Shown one piece after another: positions 18,662-26,178 of a stretch of 64,000 nt of DNA; position 1 is the first letter of the stretch; each line of letters starts with the position of its first letter. Source of the DNA: Desertibaculum subflavum (GTDB lineage: Bacteria; Pseudomonadota; Alphaproteobacteria; Ferrovibrionales; Ferrovibrionaceae); NCBI GenBank assembly GCA_003576705.1, contig QOZS01000007.1, positions 1-64,000 of the forward strand, given 5' to 3'. Both the position numbers and the translations under genes were made by a program. The notes under the pieces are model-generated. The model saw only the letters and a list, made by a program, of their open reading frames with translations. It was not told the origin of the DNA and did no database searches.

Positions 18662-19732
18662 TTAGACATCATAATCCAGCACGACCCGTTCGCTCACCGG
18701 GTGCGACTGGCAGGTCAGGACATAGCCGCCCGCGACCTCCTTCGGCGTCAGCGCGTAGTTGAGGCGCATATCCACCTTGCCCTCCACCAGCTTGGCGCGG
18801 CAGGTCGAGCACATGCCGCCCTTGCAGGAGAACGGCAGGTTCAGGCCCTGCTCGTTGCCGGCATCGACGATGGCGGCGCCGTCGAACGGCATGGCGAAGC
18901 GGCGCGTCAGGCCGTCGAGCCGGACGGTGATTTCCGCCTCGCCCTCGCGCTTCGGTCCGGCCGCGGCGGTGGCGGCCCGCGCGGCGGTGCCGTCGACATG
19001 GAAGCGCTCGCTGTGGATGCGCTCCGCCGGCACGCCGAGCGCGACGAGGGTCGCCTGCGCCGCGTCGATCATGCCGGCCGGGCCGCAGAGATAGGCCGTG
19101 TCGACCTCCTCGGGCCGGAACAGGGCGCCGGCCATCGCCTGCAGCTTCGCCGCGTCGATATGGCCCTGCAGGATCTCGGCATCCTGAGCCTCGCGCGACA
19201 GCACATGGTGCAGCGCGAGCCGCGTCATGTAGCGGTTCTTCAGGTCCTCCAGCGCCTCGCGGAACAGGATCGTGTCGACCGAGCGGTTGCCGTAGATCAG
19301 CACCACGCGGCTCTTCGGCTCGCGCGCTAGCACGGTCTTGACGATGCCGAGGATCGGCGTGATGCCGCTACCCGCGGCGATGGCGAGATGCAGCCGCGCC
19401 TGGTCCGGCACGAGCTCGGCATGGAAAGAGCCGGCCGGCGGCATGACGGCGAGCTTGTCACCGACCTTCAGCGCTTCGTTGGCGAAGGCGGAGAAGCGGC
19501 CCTCCGCAATCCGGCGGATGGCGATGCGGAGCTCCCTCTCGTCCTCGCCGGCGCAGATCGAATAGGTGCGCCGCACCGCTTCGCCGCCGATCTTCGCCTC
19601 GACCACGAGATGCTGGCCCTGAGCGTAACGATAGGAATCGGCCAGCTGTGCCGGTACGGCGAAGCGCAGCGACACCGCATCGGCGGTCTCGCGCACCAGT
19701 TCGGCGATCTCGAGGTCGTGGAAGCGGCTCAT
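18662..19732 (-). CDS. paaE: phenylacetyl-CoA epoxidase reductase subunit
   Basis: Reductase of the multicomponent ring-epoxidase: passes electrons from NADPH through FAD and a [2Fe-2S] centre to the PaaA di-iron site. The 356 aa protein starts MSRFHDLEIAELVRETADAV at 19732; further upstream codons come from a repeat and are not coding-like. The FAD site RRTYSICAG, the NADPH region IAAGSGITPILG, and a C-terminal plant-type ferredoxin domain with Cys303, Cys308, Cys311 and Cys341 are visible. It is separated from paaD by 172 bases that hold a G-rich inverted repeat. Confidence 0.95.
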   Translation of the reverse strand: MSRFHDLEIAELVRETADAVSLRFAVPAQLADSYRYAQGQHLVVEAKIGGEAVRRTYSICAGEDERELRIAIRRIAEGRFSAFANEALKVGDKLAVMPPAGSFHAELVPDQARLHLAIAAGSGITPILGIVKTVLAREPKSRVVLIYGNRSVDTILFREALEDLKNRYMTRLALHHVLSREAQDAEILQGHIDAAKLQAMAGALFRPEEVDTAYLCGPAGMIDAAQATLVALGVPAERIHSERFHVDGTAARAATAAAGPKREGEAEITVRLDGLTRRFAMPFDGAAIVDAGNEQGLNLPFSCKGGMCSTCRAKLVEGKVDMRLNYALTPKEVAGGYVLTCQSHPVSERVVLDYDV

Positions 19733-19766
19733 GCGCAAAGCCCTCCCTCGCGACGCGCAGCGGCGT

Positions 19767-19855
19767 GGGGGAGGGTGGGGTGGGGGTTTTTGTGTTTTGC
19801 CCATCCGCGTCGCGGCGGAAATGAAAAAAAGAAAACCCCCACCCAACCCTCCCCC
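19767..19855. repeat. G-rich/C-rich 24-bp inverted repeat inside the paa operon
   Basis: The left arm (19767-19790) has the pattern G5-A-G3-T-G4-T-G5-T4. The right arm (19832-19855) is its reverse complement with one mismatch. The arms are 41 bases apart. Each arm fits the G-quadruplex pattern of four G-runs with one- or two-base loops, on opposite strands. It fills most of the paaD-paaE gap. Flanking sequence (CCTCCCTCG, GAGGGAGG) extends the symmetry outward. Confidence 0.8.
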
Positions 19856-19904
19856 GGCCTTCGCCGAGGGAGGGCTTCAGGGCATTGAAGCGGAAGGAGA
19901 ACGG

Positions 19905-20402
19905 TCAGATGCATTTGAACTGGTCGAAGGTTTCGAGGCAGGCGTCGCAGCGCCAGATCGCCTTGCAGGCGGTGGAGCCGAACCGGCTCAGCATGCTGGT
20001 GCGCGCGGAGCCGCAGCGCGGGCAATTGGCGTGGTCGTCGCCGAGCAGGGCGCGCTTGCCGGCGGCCGGCGGCGGCGCGATGCCGATGGCGAGGAGCTTG
20101 GCCCGCGCCGCCTCGGTCAGCCAGTCGGTGGTCCAGGCTGGCGCGACGACGGTCCTGATCCGCACCTCGCGGAAGCCGGCCTCGCTCAGCGCGCGGTCGA
20201 TGTCGAGGGCAATGGCGTGCATGGCCGGGCAGCCGGAATAGGTCGGCGTGATGGCAACCTCGACCCGCCCGTTCTCGGCCTGGATCTCGCGCACCACGCC
20301 CATCTCCAGCACGTTCAGCACCGGGATTTCCGGGTCGACGACGCGTTCCAGCGCGCGGCGGGCGCGCGCCTCGTCGAGCCGCGTGAGGGTCGCCGCTACC
20401 AC
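19905..20402 (-). CDS. paaD: phenylacetyl-CoA epoxidase subunit PaaD
   Basis: A 165 aa MIP18/DUF59-type protein needed for assembly or maturation of the epoxidase, possibly for its iron-sulfur centre. The N-terminal MIP18 core has VVDPEIPVLNVLEMGVV and TPTYSGCPAM with the conserved Cys. The C-terminal part carries paired cysteines (CPRCGSA, CKAIWRCDAC, QFKC) that look like a zinc or Fe-S site and are typical of PaaD. It overlaps the end of paaC by 7 bases. Confidence 0.95.
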   Translation of the reverse strand: MVAATLTRLDEARARRALERVVDPEIPVLNVLEMGVVREIQAENGRVEVAITPTYSGCPAMHAIALDIDRALSEAGFREVRIRTVVAPAWTTDWLTEAARAKLLAIGIAPPPAAGKRALLGDDHANCPRCGSARTSMLSRFGSTACKAIWRCDACLETFDQFKCI

Positions 20403-21148
20403 GCCGCCCCCGGATAGGCGCGGGGCAGGAATTGCAGCTCGGTGAGGATGTAGCCGAGATGCTCGCTGTGCTCGCCCTGCTTGCCGCCCTTCTGCATCCA
20501 GCCGTCCGGCGGCCGGGCCAGGGTCGCCTCGCTCAGCACGGCGCCGACGCGCTTGTCCCAGGCCGGTTTCAGGCTCGCCGGGTCGGGGCCGATGCCGGCC
20601 TCAACCATCGCCCTGTCCACCGCATCGGCGGTGAACATCTCGCCGGTCCACATCCACAGCCCGTCGAGCGCGCGCTGCGTCCGGTCGCGGCTCTCCGCTG
20701 TGCCGTCGCCGAGGCGGATCGCCCAGCCGCTCGAATGCCGGACGTGATAGGCGCATTCCTTCGCCGCCTTGGCGGCGATGCCGGCGAGCCGCGCATCGGC
20801 CGAACGCGCGAGCGCGCCGTAGAGCTCCAGCAGATAGGCATCGACGAGCAGGTTGCGCGCGATGGTCTCGGCGAAGTCGCCGTTCGGCTGCTCGACGATC
20901 AGGAGGTTGCGGAAGGCCGGCCCGTCGCGGTGGAAGGCGAGCGCGTCCTCGTCGCGCCCCCGGCCTTCGACCTCGCCGGCCAAGGTCAGCAGCAGCCGCG
21001 CTTGGCCGATCTGGTCGAGCGCGATGTTGGACACCGCCATGTCCTCTTCCAGTACCGGCGCGTGGCCGCACCAGCGGGCATTCTGTTGGCCCAGGATCAG
21101 CGCCGTATCGGCGAGCCTGAGCACGTAGTCGAGGAGCGGGCCGCTCAC
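20396..21148 (-). CDS. paaC: phenylacetyl-CoA epoxidase structural subunit PaaC
   Basis: Structural partner of PaaA in the ring-epoxidase. The 250 aa helical ferritin-like protein starts with DYVLRLADTALILGQQNARWCGHAP and contains EEDMAVSNIALDQIGQAR and KAAKECAYHVRHSSGWAIRLGDGT, all standard PaaC features. It begins within the last codon of paaB (4-base overlap) and overlaps paaD by 7 bases, which indicates translational coupling. Confidence 0.96.
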   Translation of the reverse strand: MSGPLLDYVLRLADTALILGQQNARWCGHAPVLEEDMAVSNIALDQIGQARLLLTLAGEVEGRGRDEDALAFHRDGPAFRNLLIVEQPNGDFAETIARNLLVDAYLLELYGALARSADARLAGIAAKAAKECAYHVRHSSGWAIRLGDGTAESRDRTQRALDGLWMWTGEMFTADAVDRAMVEAGIGPDPASLKPAWDKRVGAVLSEATLARPPDGWMQKGGKQGEHSEHLGYILTELQFLPRAYPGAAW

Positions 21149-21432
21149 AGGTTCTTCACCTCGTCCGGCACGGCATAGGCGGTCGGATGGCGATAGACCT
21201 TGTCCTCGGCCGGTTCGAACAACGCCGCCTTGTCGGCCGGATCGGAGACGGTGATGGCGCCGGACGGCACCACCCAGAGGCTCACGCCCTCCATCCGCCG
21301 CGTGTAGAGGTCGCGCGCATTGTCCAGCGCCATGGCGGCGTCGGCGGCGTGCACCGAGCCGACATGGATATGCGACAGCCCGTTGCGCTTGCGGATGAAC
21401 ACTTCGAACAGCGGCCAGTCTTCCAGGCTCAT
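21145..21432 (-). CDS. paaB: phenylacetyl-CoA epoxidase subunit PaaB
   Basis: Small bridging subunit (95 aa) of the epoxidase. It shows the family start WPLFEVFIRKRNGLSHIHVGS, the region DAAMALDNARDLYTRR, and GVSLWVVPSGAITVSDP. Length matches known PaaB. It lies 6 bases after paaA and overlaps paaC by 4 bases. Confidence 0.96.
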   Translation of the reverse strand: MSLEDWPLFEVFIRKRNGLSHIHVGSVHAADAAMALDNARDLYTRRMEGVSLWVVPSGAITVSDPADKAALFEPAEDKVYRHPTAYAVPDEVKNL

Positions 21433-21438
21433 GGCGGG

Positions 21439-22440
21439 CTACTCCGCGGCTTCGGCGAGGGCCGCGCGCTTCTTGGCGGCATGCGCGGCGGCGGCCTCGC
21501 GCACCCAGGCGCCGTCGTCATGCGCCTTGCGGCGCGCGGCCATGCGCTGGACGTTGCAAGGCCCGTTGCCGCGGATCACCTGCTCGAACTCGGACCAGTC
21601 GATGGCCCCGAACTCGTAGTGCCCGGTCGCCTTGTTCCACTTGAGGTCGGGGTCCGGCACCTTGAGGCCGAGATAGTCGGCCTGCGGCACCGTCACGTCG
21701 ACGAACTTCTGACGCAGCTCGTCGTTGGAGACCCGCTTGATGCCCCAGCGGGTCGACTGCGCCGAATGCGGCGAGTTGGCGTCGTTCGGGCCGAACATCA
21801 TCAGCGACGGCCACCACCAGCGGTCCAGCGCCGCCTGCGCCATCGCCTTCTGCTCGGCCGTGCCGCGCGACAAGGCCAGCATCAGCTCGAAGCCCTGGCG
21901 TTGGTGGAAGCTCTCCTCGCGGCAGATCCGCACCATCGCGCGCGCATAGGGTCCGTATGAGCAGCGGCAGAGCGGGATCTGGTTCATGATCGCCGCCCCG
22001 TCGACCAGCCAGCCGATGGCGCCCACATCGGCCCAGGTCGGCGTCGGGTAGTTGAAGATCGAGGAGTATTTGGCCCGGCCGGTGAGCAGCTGGTCGTTCA
22101 TCTCGGCGCGGCTGGTGCCGAGCGTCTCGGCGGCGCTGTAGAGGTAGAGCGCGTGCCCCGCCTCGTCCTGCACCTTGGAGAGCAGGACGGCTTTCCGCCT
22201 GAGGCTCGGCGCACGGGTGATCCAGTTCCCCTCAGGCAGCATGCCGACATATTCGGAATGGGCGTGCTGGGAGATCTGCCTGACCAAGGTCTTGCGATAG
22301 CCCTCCGGCATCCAGTCGCGCGGCTCGATCTTGTCGTCGGCATCGATGCGGGCCTGGAAGCGCAGCTCCTCCGGCCGGGCGCCATCGGCAACCGGAACCG
22401 CGCGGTCGCCCGCTGGGATGTCGAGCCCCTGCGTGTACAT
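21439..22440 (-). CDS. paaA: phenylacetyl-CoA epoxidase catalytic subunit PaaA
   Basis: Di-iron monooxygenase subunit that forms the 1,2-epoxide of phenylacetyl-CoA. The 333 aa protein has the characteristic iron-ligand helices: [36 protein letters not shown] (Glu/His ligands), and [16 protein letters not shown] (Glu-x-x-His). The start at 22440 has AGGGAGG 5 bases upstream. It is the first gene of the paaABCDE(K) operon, with an AT-rich promoter region directly upstream. Confidence 0.97.
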   Translation of the reverse strand: MYTQGLDIPAGDRAVPVADGARPEELRFQARIDADDKIEPRDWMPEGYRKTLVRQISQHAHSEYVGMLPEGNWITRAPSLRRKAVLLSKVQDEAGHALYLYSAAETLGTSRAEMNDQLLTGRAKYSSIFNYPTPTWADVGAIGWLVDGAAIMNQIPLCRCSYGPYARAMVRICREESFHQRQGFELMLALSRGTAEQKAMAQAALDRWWWPSLMMFGPNDANSPHSAQSTRWGIKRVSNDELRQKFVDVTVPQADYLGLKVPDPDLKWNKATGHYEFGAIDWSEFEQVIRGNGPCNVQRMAARRKAHDDGAWVREAAAAHAAKKRAALAEAAE

Positions 22441-22470
22441 GCTGCCTCCCTGAAGGTCAGCGGCAATATG

Positions 22471-22505
22471 TCACGGAATAAATTATAAATCAATAAAATG
22501 CGTGA
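22471..22505 (-). promoter_or_regulatory. paa operon promoter region with inverted half-sites
   Basis: Reading the minus strand, a perfect TATAAT (plus coordinates 22482-22487) lies about 42 bases before the paaA start in a locally AT-rich stretch. TCACG (22471-22475) and CGTGA (22501-22505) bracket it as an inverted pair with centres 30 bases apart. No good -35 hexamer is seen. The bracketing half-sites would suit a dimeric repressor such as PaaX, but the known enterobacterial PaaX site is not obvious here. Confidence 0.5.
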
Positions 22506-22509
22506 TGTA

Positions 22510-22899
22510 TTACGCTTGCCGAGCAGAGTGGGCGCGGAGCCAGGCGACGAGGTCAGCCTCCGAAAGGCTCCCGTCCGCCAGCGCGAGGTAGGTCAGCACG
22601 CAGGCCTCGTCGTCGGCCATGAGGGTCATGCCGTTCAGCTCGAGGAACAGTTCGGTCGCGATCAGCCCGGTCCGCTTGTTGCCGTCGACGAAGCGGTGAT
22701 TGCGAACGATCCCGAAGCCGTAAGCCGCGGCCAGGGTTACGACATCCGGATCGCCATAGGCAGCAATGTTGCGCGGCCGGGCGAGGGCGGATTCAAGCAG
22801 GCCACGGTCCCGGATGCCCTCGCCGCCGCCATGTTCCGCCAGCTGCTCGGCATGGGCGGCAATGATGACGGCCTCCTCCAGCCACTCGAACTCGGCCAA
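22510..22899 (-). CDS. doc: Fic/Doc-family toxin
   Basis: Type II toxin of 129 aa. Doc proteins phosphorylate elongation factor Tu and stop translation. The signature HRFVDGNKRTG has His68, Asn74, Lys75 and Arg76 in the Doc arrangement, and the N-terminus EGIRDRGLLESALARPRN is typical of the family. No inhibitory helix motif is present in the protein itself, so inhibition must come from the partner. It lies 3 bases after the antitoxin gene and is cotranscribed with it. The pair sits between paaA and the paaX-type gene. Confidence 0.92.
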   Translation of the reverse strand: MAEFEWLEEAVIIAAHAEQLAEHGGGEGIRDRGLLESALARPRNIAAYGDPDVVTLAAAYGFGIVRNHRFVDGNKRTGLIATELFLELNGMTLMADDEACVLTYLALADGSLSEADLVAWLRAHSARQA

Positions 22900-22902
22900 G
22901 GC

Positions 22903-23127
22903 TCATTTCGCCAGCGCGCGCAGCGCCGTCCGCCGCCGCTTCATGATGCGCTGGGCAGCCTCCATCTGCCGGGCGAAGGCCTCGTTGTAGGGCGTGATGG
23001 CATAGCCGTTGGGCGTCTCGGTCAGGAACAGAACGTCGCCCTTCGCCACCTTCATTTGGTGCAGCACTTCCTTCGGCAGGACGACTCCGACGGAATTGCC
23101 GATCGTGGTGAGCTTCAGCGTGAACAT
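22903..23127 (-). CDS. AbrB/SpoVT-family antitoxin
   Basis: A 74 aa protein with an N-terminal swapped-hairpin AbrB DNA-binding domain (LTTIGNSVGVVLPKEVL, then KGDVLFLTET) and a C-terminal tail (EAFARQMEAAQRIMKRRRTA) that should wrap the toxin. It probably neutralises the downstream Doc toxin and represses the operon. AbrB-type antitoxins paired with Doc toxins are known, in place of the classic Phd partner. Confidence 0.9.
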   Translation of the reverse strand: MFTLKLTTIGNSVGVVLPKEVLHQMKVAKGDVLFLTETPNGYAITPYNEAFARQMEAAQRIMKRRRTALRALAK

Positions 23128-23142
23128 GGGTCAGGCTCATTA

Positions 23143-23162
23143 TTACGTCTGTTAGAACATAA
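23143..23162. promoter_or_regulatory. inverted repeat upstream of the toxin-antitoxin operon
   Basis: TTACGT (23143-23148) and ACATAA (23157-23162) form a near-perfect inverted pair 8 bases apart, 16 bases before the antitoxin start, in locally AT-rich sequence. This is the place where an AbrB antitoxin would autoregulate. Confidence 0.4.
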
Positions 23163-23193
23163 GTTGCCGTGGCCACCTCGGCGAGGAGTTTCC

Positions 23194-24108
23194 TCACGTG
23201 GCCGGAAACCGGCCGGCCAGGGGGTCGGCGATCGCCCGCAAGAGCCCCGCGCGGCCCTCGAAGAGTGCTTCGATCGCCCTCTCCGCCGGCTGCGCTACCC
23301 GGCGGTAGATGGCGGCGGCGAGGGTGTGGGCGGCGGTGCCGGGCCAGGCTTCGGGCAGGAATTCGGGCGGCAGCAGCGGGTCGCGCAGCACCGCCTTGCG
23401 GAACTCATGGACGAGCAGGAGGCGGAGCGCGAGGGCGGGCTCGGGCGCGAGCGCGTCGCCGGCCGAGAGGCGCTCGCCCACCGCGGCGAATGCCGCGGTG
23501 AAGCCGCGGTAGCGCCGGCCAAGGTCGTCGAGCGGCCAAGCATCGGCGGCGAGGCGGCGGAGCAGGGCGTCGTTCGACACCGCGCGGCCGGTGGTGACAA
23601 GCGCCCGGTCGGCGAAGCCGCTGGCCGTCAGCGCGTGACGCATCGCCTCCATGTCAGGCGCGGGATGGAACAGCGCGCCAGCGCCGAGGCTGCCGAAGCC
23701 GATCCAATGCAGCTCGCGGCGGATCGCCTCGCGCGCGGCGCCGGCATCCGGCGCCAACACCAGGGTCAGCTCGCCGCTCCAAGGCTTCGGCGGGCCGTGG
23801 TAGATGCGCCGCGTCGCGTCGGCGAAGCGCTCAGCGCCGGTGGGCGTGAGGCGGTAGAAGCTGCGCCGGCCGATCCGCGTGCCTTCCAGCCAGCCGTCCT
23901 GCATCAGCCGCGACACGGCGGTGCGCACCAGGGTCTCGGAGATGCCGAACGGCTCGACGACGCGGATCAGGCTGGCGAGCGCCAGCTCGCCGCCGCGCGG
24001 CACCACGGAGTCGCCATAGACGGTGACGATGAATGACCCGGCGCGGAGCGGACGGCTCTCGGCGAAGCGGCGGACCAGCTGGTCGACAAGCTTCGCCGCC
24101 TCGGTCAA
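23194..24108 (-). CDS. paaX: PaaX-family transcriptional repressor
   Basis: A 304 aa regulator with the PaaX layout: N-terminal winged helix (SFIVTVYGDSVVPRGGELALASLIRVVEPFGISE region with LVRTAVSRLMQDGWLEG), a central domain (FYRLTPTGAERFADATRRIY, then WSGELTLVL), and a C-terminal domain (LLLVHEFRKAVLRDPLLPPEFLPE) that is highly typical of PaaX. PaaX represses phenylacetate genes and is released by phenylacetyl-CoA. The proposed start is TTG at 24108, overlapping the stop of the acyl-CoA dehydrogenase gene by 4 bases; no ATG fits better. It is therefore translated with that gene, not with paaA. Confidence 0.9.
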   Translation of the reverse strand: MTEAAKLVDQLVRRFAESRPLRAGSFIVTVYGDSVVPRGGELALASLIRVVEPFGISETLVRTAVSRLMQDGWLEGTRIGRRSFYRLTPTGAERFADATRRIYHGPPKPWSGELTLVLAPDAGAAREAIRRELHWIGFGSLGAGALFHPAPDMEAMRHALTASGFADRALVTTGRAVSNDALLRRLAADAWPLDDLGRRYRGFTAAFAAVGERLSAGDALAPEPALALRLLLVHEFRKAVLRDPLLPPEFLPEAWPGTAAHTLAAAIYRRVAQPAERAIEALFEGRAGLLRAIADPLAGRFPAT

Positions 24109-25256
24109 AGTCCGAGCTGCCGGGCGGCCAGGTCCTTCATGATTTCCTCGGCGCCGCCGCCGATCTGGTTGACCTTCACCTCGCGGTAGATGCGCTCCAC
24201 CTTCTGGCCGCGGATGAAGCCGGCGCCGCCGAAGACCTGCACTGCCTCGCTGGCGCAGAACGCCATGGTCTGGGTCGCCTGGTTCTTCAGCATGCAGAGA
24301 TCGGCCACCGGCCGCTCGCCGCGATCGACCCGCCAGGCGCAGTGCTCGAGATAGGCTTGGCTCGCGTTCACGCGCATGGCCATGTCGACCAGCTTGTGGC
24401 GGATCACCTGGTGGTCGGCGAGGCGCTGGCCGAAGGTCTGCCGTTCCTTCGCATAGGCCGAGGCCTCCTCGAAGCAGACCCGGGCGAAGCCGGTGGCGCC
24501 CGCCGCCATGCCGAGCCGCTCGTCGTTGAAGTTCATCATGATGGCCTTGAAGCCTTCGTTCTCGGCCCCGATCAGGTTCTCGGCCGGCACCTCGACATCC
24601 TCGAAATAGAGCGCCGCGGTGTCGGAGGCCCACCAGCCCATCTTGTCGAGCTTCGTCCGCGTGAAGCCCTTCCTGTCGCGCTCGATCAGCAGGAAGGAGA
24701 TGCCGTCGCGGCCCGGCCCGCCGGTACGAACGGCGACGGTGTAGTAGTCGGCCCGCATGCCGGAGGTGATGAACATCTTGGAGCCGTTGACGACATAGCG
24801 GTCGCCCTTGCGCACGGCGCGGGTGCGGATCGCGGCGACGTCGGAGCCGCCCGAGGGCTCGGTGATGGCGAGCGCCGAGATCTTCTCGCCGGCCAGGATC
24901 TCCGGCAGCACGCGTGCCTTCATCTCCTTCGAGCCGAGGGCGCGGATCGGCGGCGCGCCGATCGTGTGGCTCATCAGGCTGGCGGAAAGGCCGCCGGAGC
25001 CGGCGCGGCACAGCTCCTGGCTCATCACGATGCGGTAGAAGCGGTCGGCCTGGGGCACGCCGCCGTACTCCTCGGGGTAGCCGAGGCCGAGCAGGCCGGC
25101 GGCGGCGGCCTTCTTGTAGAGCGCGCGCGGAAACTCGCCCGCCTCGTCCCAGGCGTTGACGTGTGGCTCGATCTCTTTGACGACGAACTTGCGGACGCTG
25201 TCGCGGAAGGCTTCGTGGTCAGCGGTGTAGTAAGGCGACTGCGTGTTTGACCGCAT
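24105..25256 (-). CDS. acyl-CoA dehydrogenase
   Basis: FAD enzyme (383 aa) that makes 2,3-enoyl-CoAs. The three-domain fold is complete, with ALAITEPSGGSDVAAIRT in the FAD region and the C-terminal GGAGFIRGQKVERIYREVKVNQ. At the position where medium-chain enzymes have the catalytic Glu (YEGT), this protein has GGGA; the base is more likely Glu246 in NDERLGMAAG, as in isovaleryl-CoA and long-chain dehydrogenases. That places it in the branched- or long-chain-type group. It directly follows the dioxygenase gene (stop and start codons touch) and overlaps paaX by 4 bases. Confidence 0.94.
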   Translation of the reverse strand: MRSNTQSPYYTADHEAFRDSVRKFVVKEIEPHVNAWDEAGEFPRALYKKAAAAGLLGLGYPEEYGGVPQADRFYRIVMSQELCRAGSGGLSASLMSHTIGAPPIRALGSKEMKARVLPEILAGEKISALAITEPSGGSDVAAIRTRAVRKGDRYVVNGSKMFITSGMRADYYTVAVRTGGPGRDGISFLLIERDRKGFTRTKLDKMGWWASDTAALYFEDVEVPAENLIGAENEGFKAIMMNFNDERLGMAAGATGFARVCFEEASAYAKERQTFGQRLADHQVIRHKLVDMAMRVNASQAYLEHCAWRVDRGERPVADLCMLKNQATQTMAFCASEAVQVFGGAGFIRGQKVERIYREVKVNQIGGGAEEIMKDLAARQLGL

Positions 25257-26099
25257 TCACGACGCCTTCTTCAGCCGCGTCACGTCGGGAACGAAGGGCC
25301 GGCTGGCGAAATGCTCCTGGTCGCTGCCATCGGCGAAGCGGAGGCCCGCCTGCTTGATCGCCGCGTCGGGCACGATGTCGAGCGGTACGAAGTAGCGATC
25401 GTCCTCGCGCTTATAGGCGTCGTTCCACACGGCATTGTAGCAGATGAGCAAGGTCCAGCGCCGGTTGGCCGAGCGGTTCTGGTCGGAGCGGTGCAGCGTG
25501 TTGCAGTGGAAGAAGAGAGCGTCGCCCGGCTCCAGCTCGGCATAGACGATCTCGTGCCGCTCCAGGATGTGCTTCATGTGCTCGGGGTCGGCCTCGTTCT
25601 GGCCGGCGGTCAGCGGCACATGGTCCAGGCGGCCGAGCTTGTGCGAGCCCTTGACCAGTTGCAGACAGCCATTCTCGCGCGTCGTTTTGTCGAGCGCGAT
25701 CATGCAGCTGAACATCGCCGGGGCGAGGCAGCCGTTGTAGTACCAGTAGCCGTAGTCCTGGTGCCATTCCCAGGCGCCGCCGGTAAAGGGCTCCTTGGCG
25801 GTCAGCTTGGACTGGTAGTGGTAGACCTCGGCGCCGATGATCGCTTCGGCGGTATGCGCCATCTTCTCGGCCCGCGCCGCCATGCCGTAGACGCTGTCGC
25901 CGGCGCGGTTCCAGAGCGCGATCCGCGTGTTGCCGCCCTCGCCGTCCAGGCGGTCGATCAGGTGGTCCTTGATCTCCGGGTCCTGCTCCATGGCGCGGCG
26001 GAGCAGCTCGGTCTCCTCCGCATCGAACATGCCGCGCACGATAACGAGGCCATCCCGCTCATAGGCGGCGAGATCGGCCGGCGAAAGACGGCTGGTCAT
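25257..26099 (-). CDS. phytanoyl-CoA dioxygenase (PhyH) family protein
   Basis: Fe(II)/2-oxoglutarate oxygenase of 280 aa. The iron triad is visible: His113 and Asp115 in EWHQDYGYWYYNG and the distal His203 in CNTLHRSDQNRS, followed by the Arg that binds 2-oxoglutarate. The start at 26099 has GGGAGGA upstream. Family members hydroxylate the alpha carbon of acyl-CoAs or act on other small molecules; the operon with an acyl-CoA dehydrogenase supports an acyl-CoA substrate but does not prove it. Confidence 0.92.
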   Translation of the reverse strand: MTSRLSPADLAAYERDGLVIVRGMFDAEETELLRRAMEQDPEIKDHLIDRLDGEGGNTRIALWNRAGDSVYGMAARAEKMAHTAEAIIGAEVYHYQSKLTAKEPFTGGAWEWHQDYGYWYYNGCLAPAMFSCMIALDKTTRENGCLQLVKGSHKLGRLDHVPLTAGQNEADPEHMKHILERHEIVYAELEPGDALFFHCNTLHRSDQNRSANRRWTLLICYNAVWNDAYKREDDRYFVPLDIVPDAAIKQAGLRFADGSDQEHFASRPFVPDVTRLKKAS

Positions 26100-26178
26100 T
26101 TCCTGGTTCCTCCCGACAAGGCTGGCCAAGAATACCGCGCCTGGGGCCGGAAGCGAGTGCCATCAGATAGGCTGGGCG

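Noticed and set aside
19790..19831. A-rich and T-rich runs between the arms of the paaD-paaE repeat as a promoter for paaE
   Set aside because: The runs are homopolymer tracts next to repeat arms, and no hexamer pair with proper spacing is seen on the minus strand.
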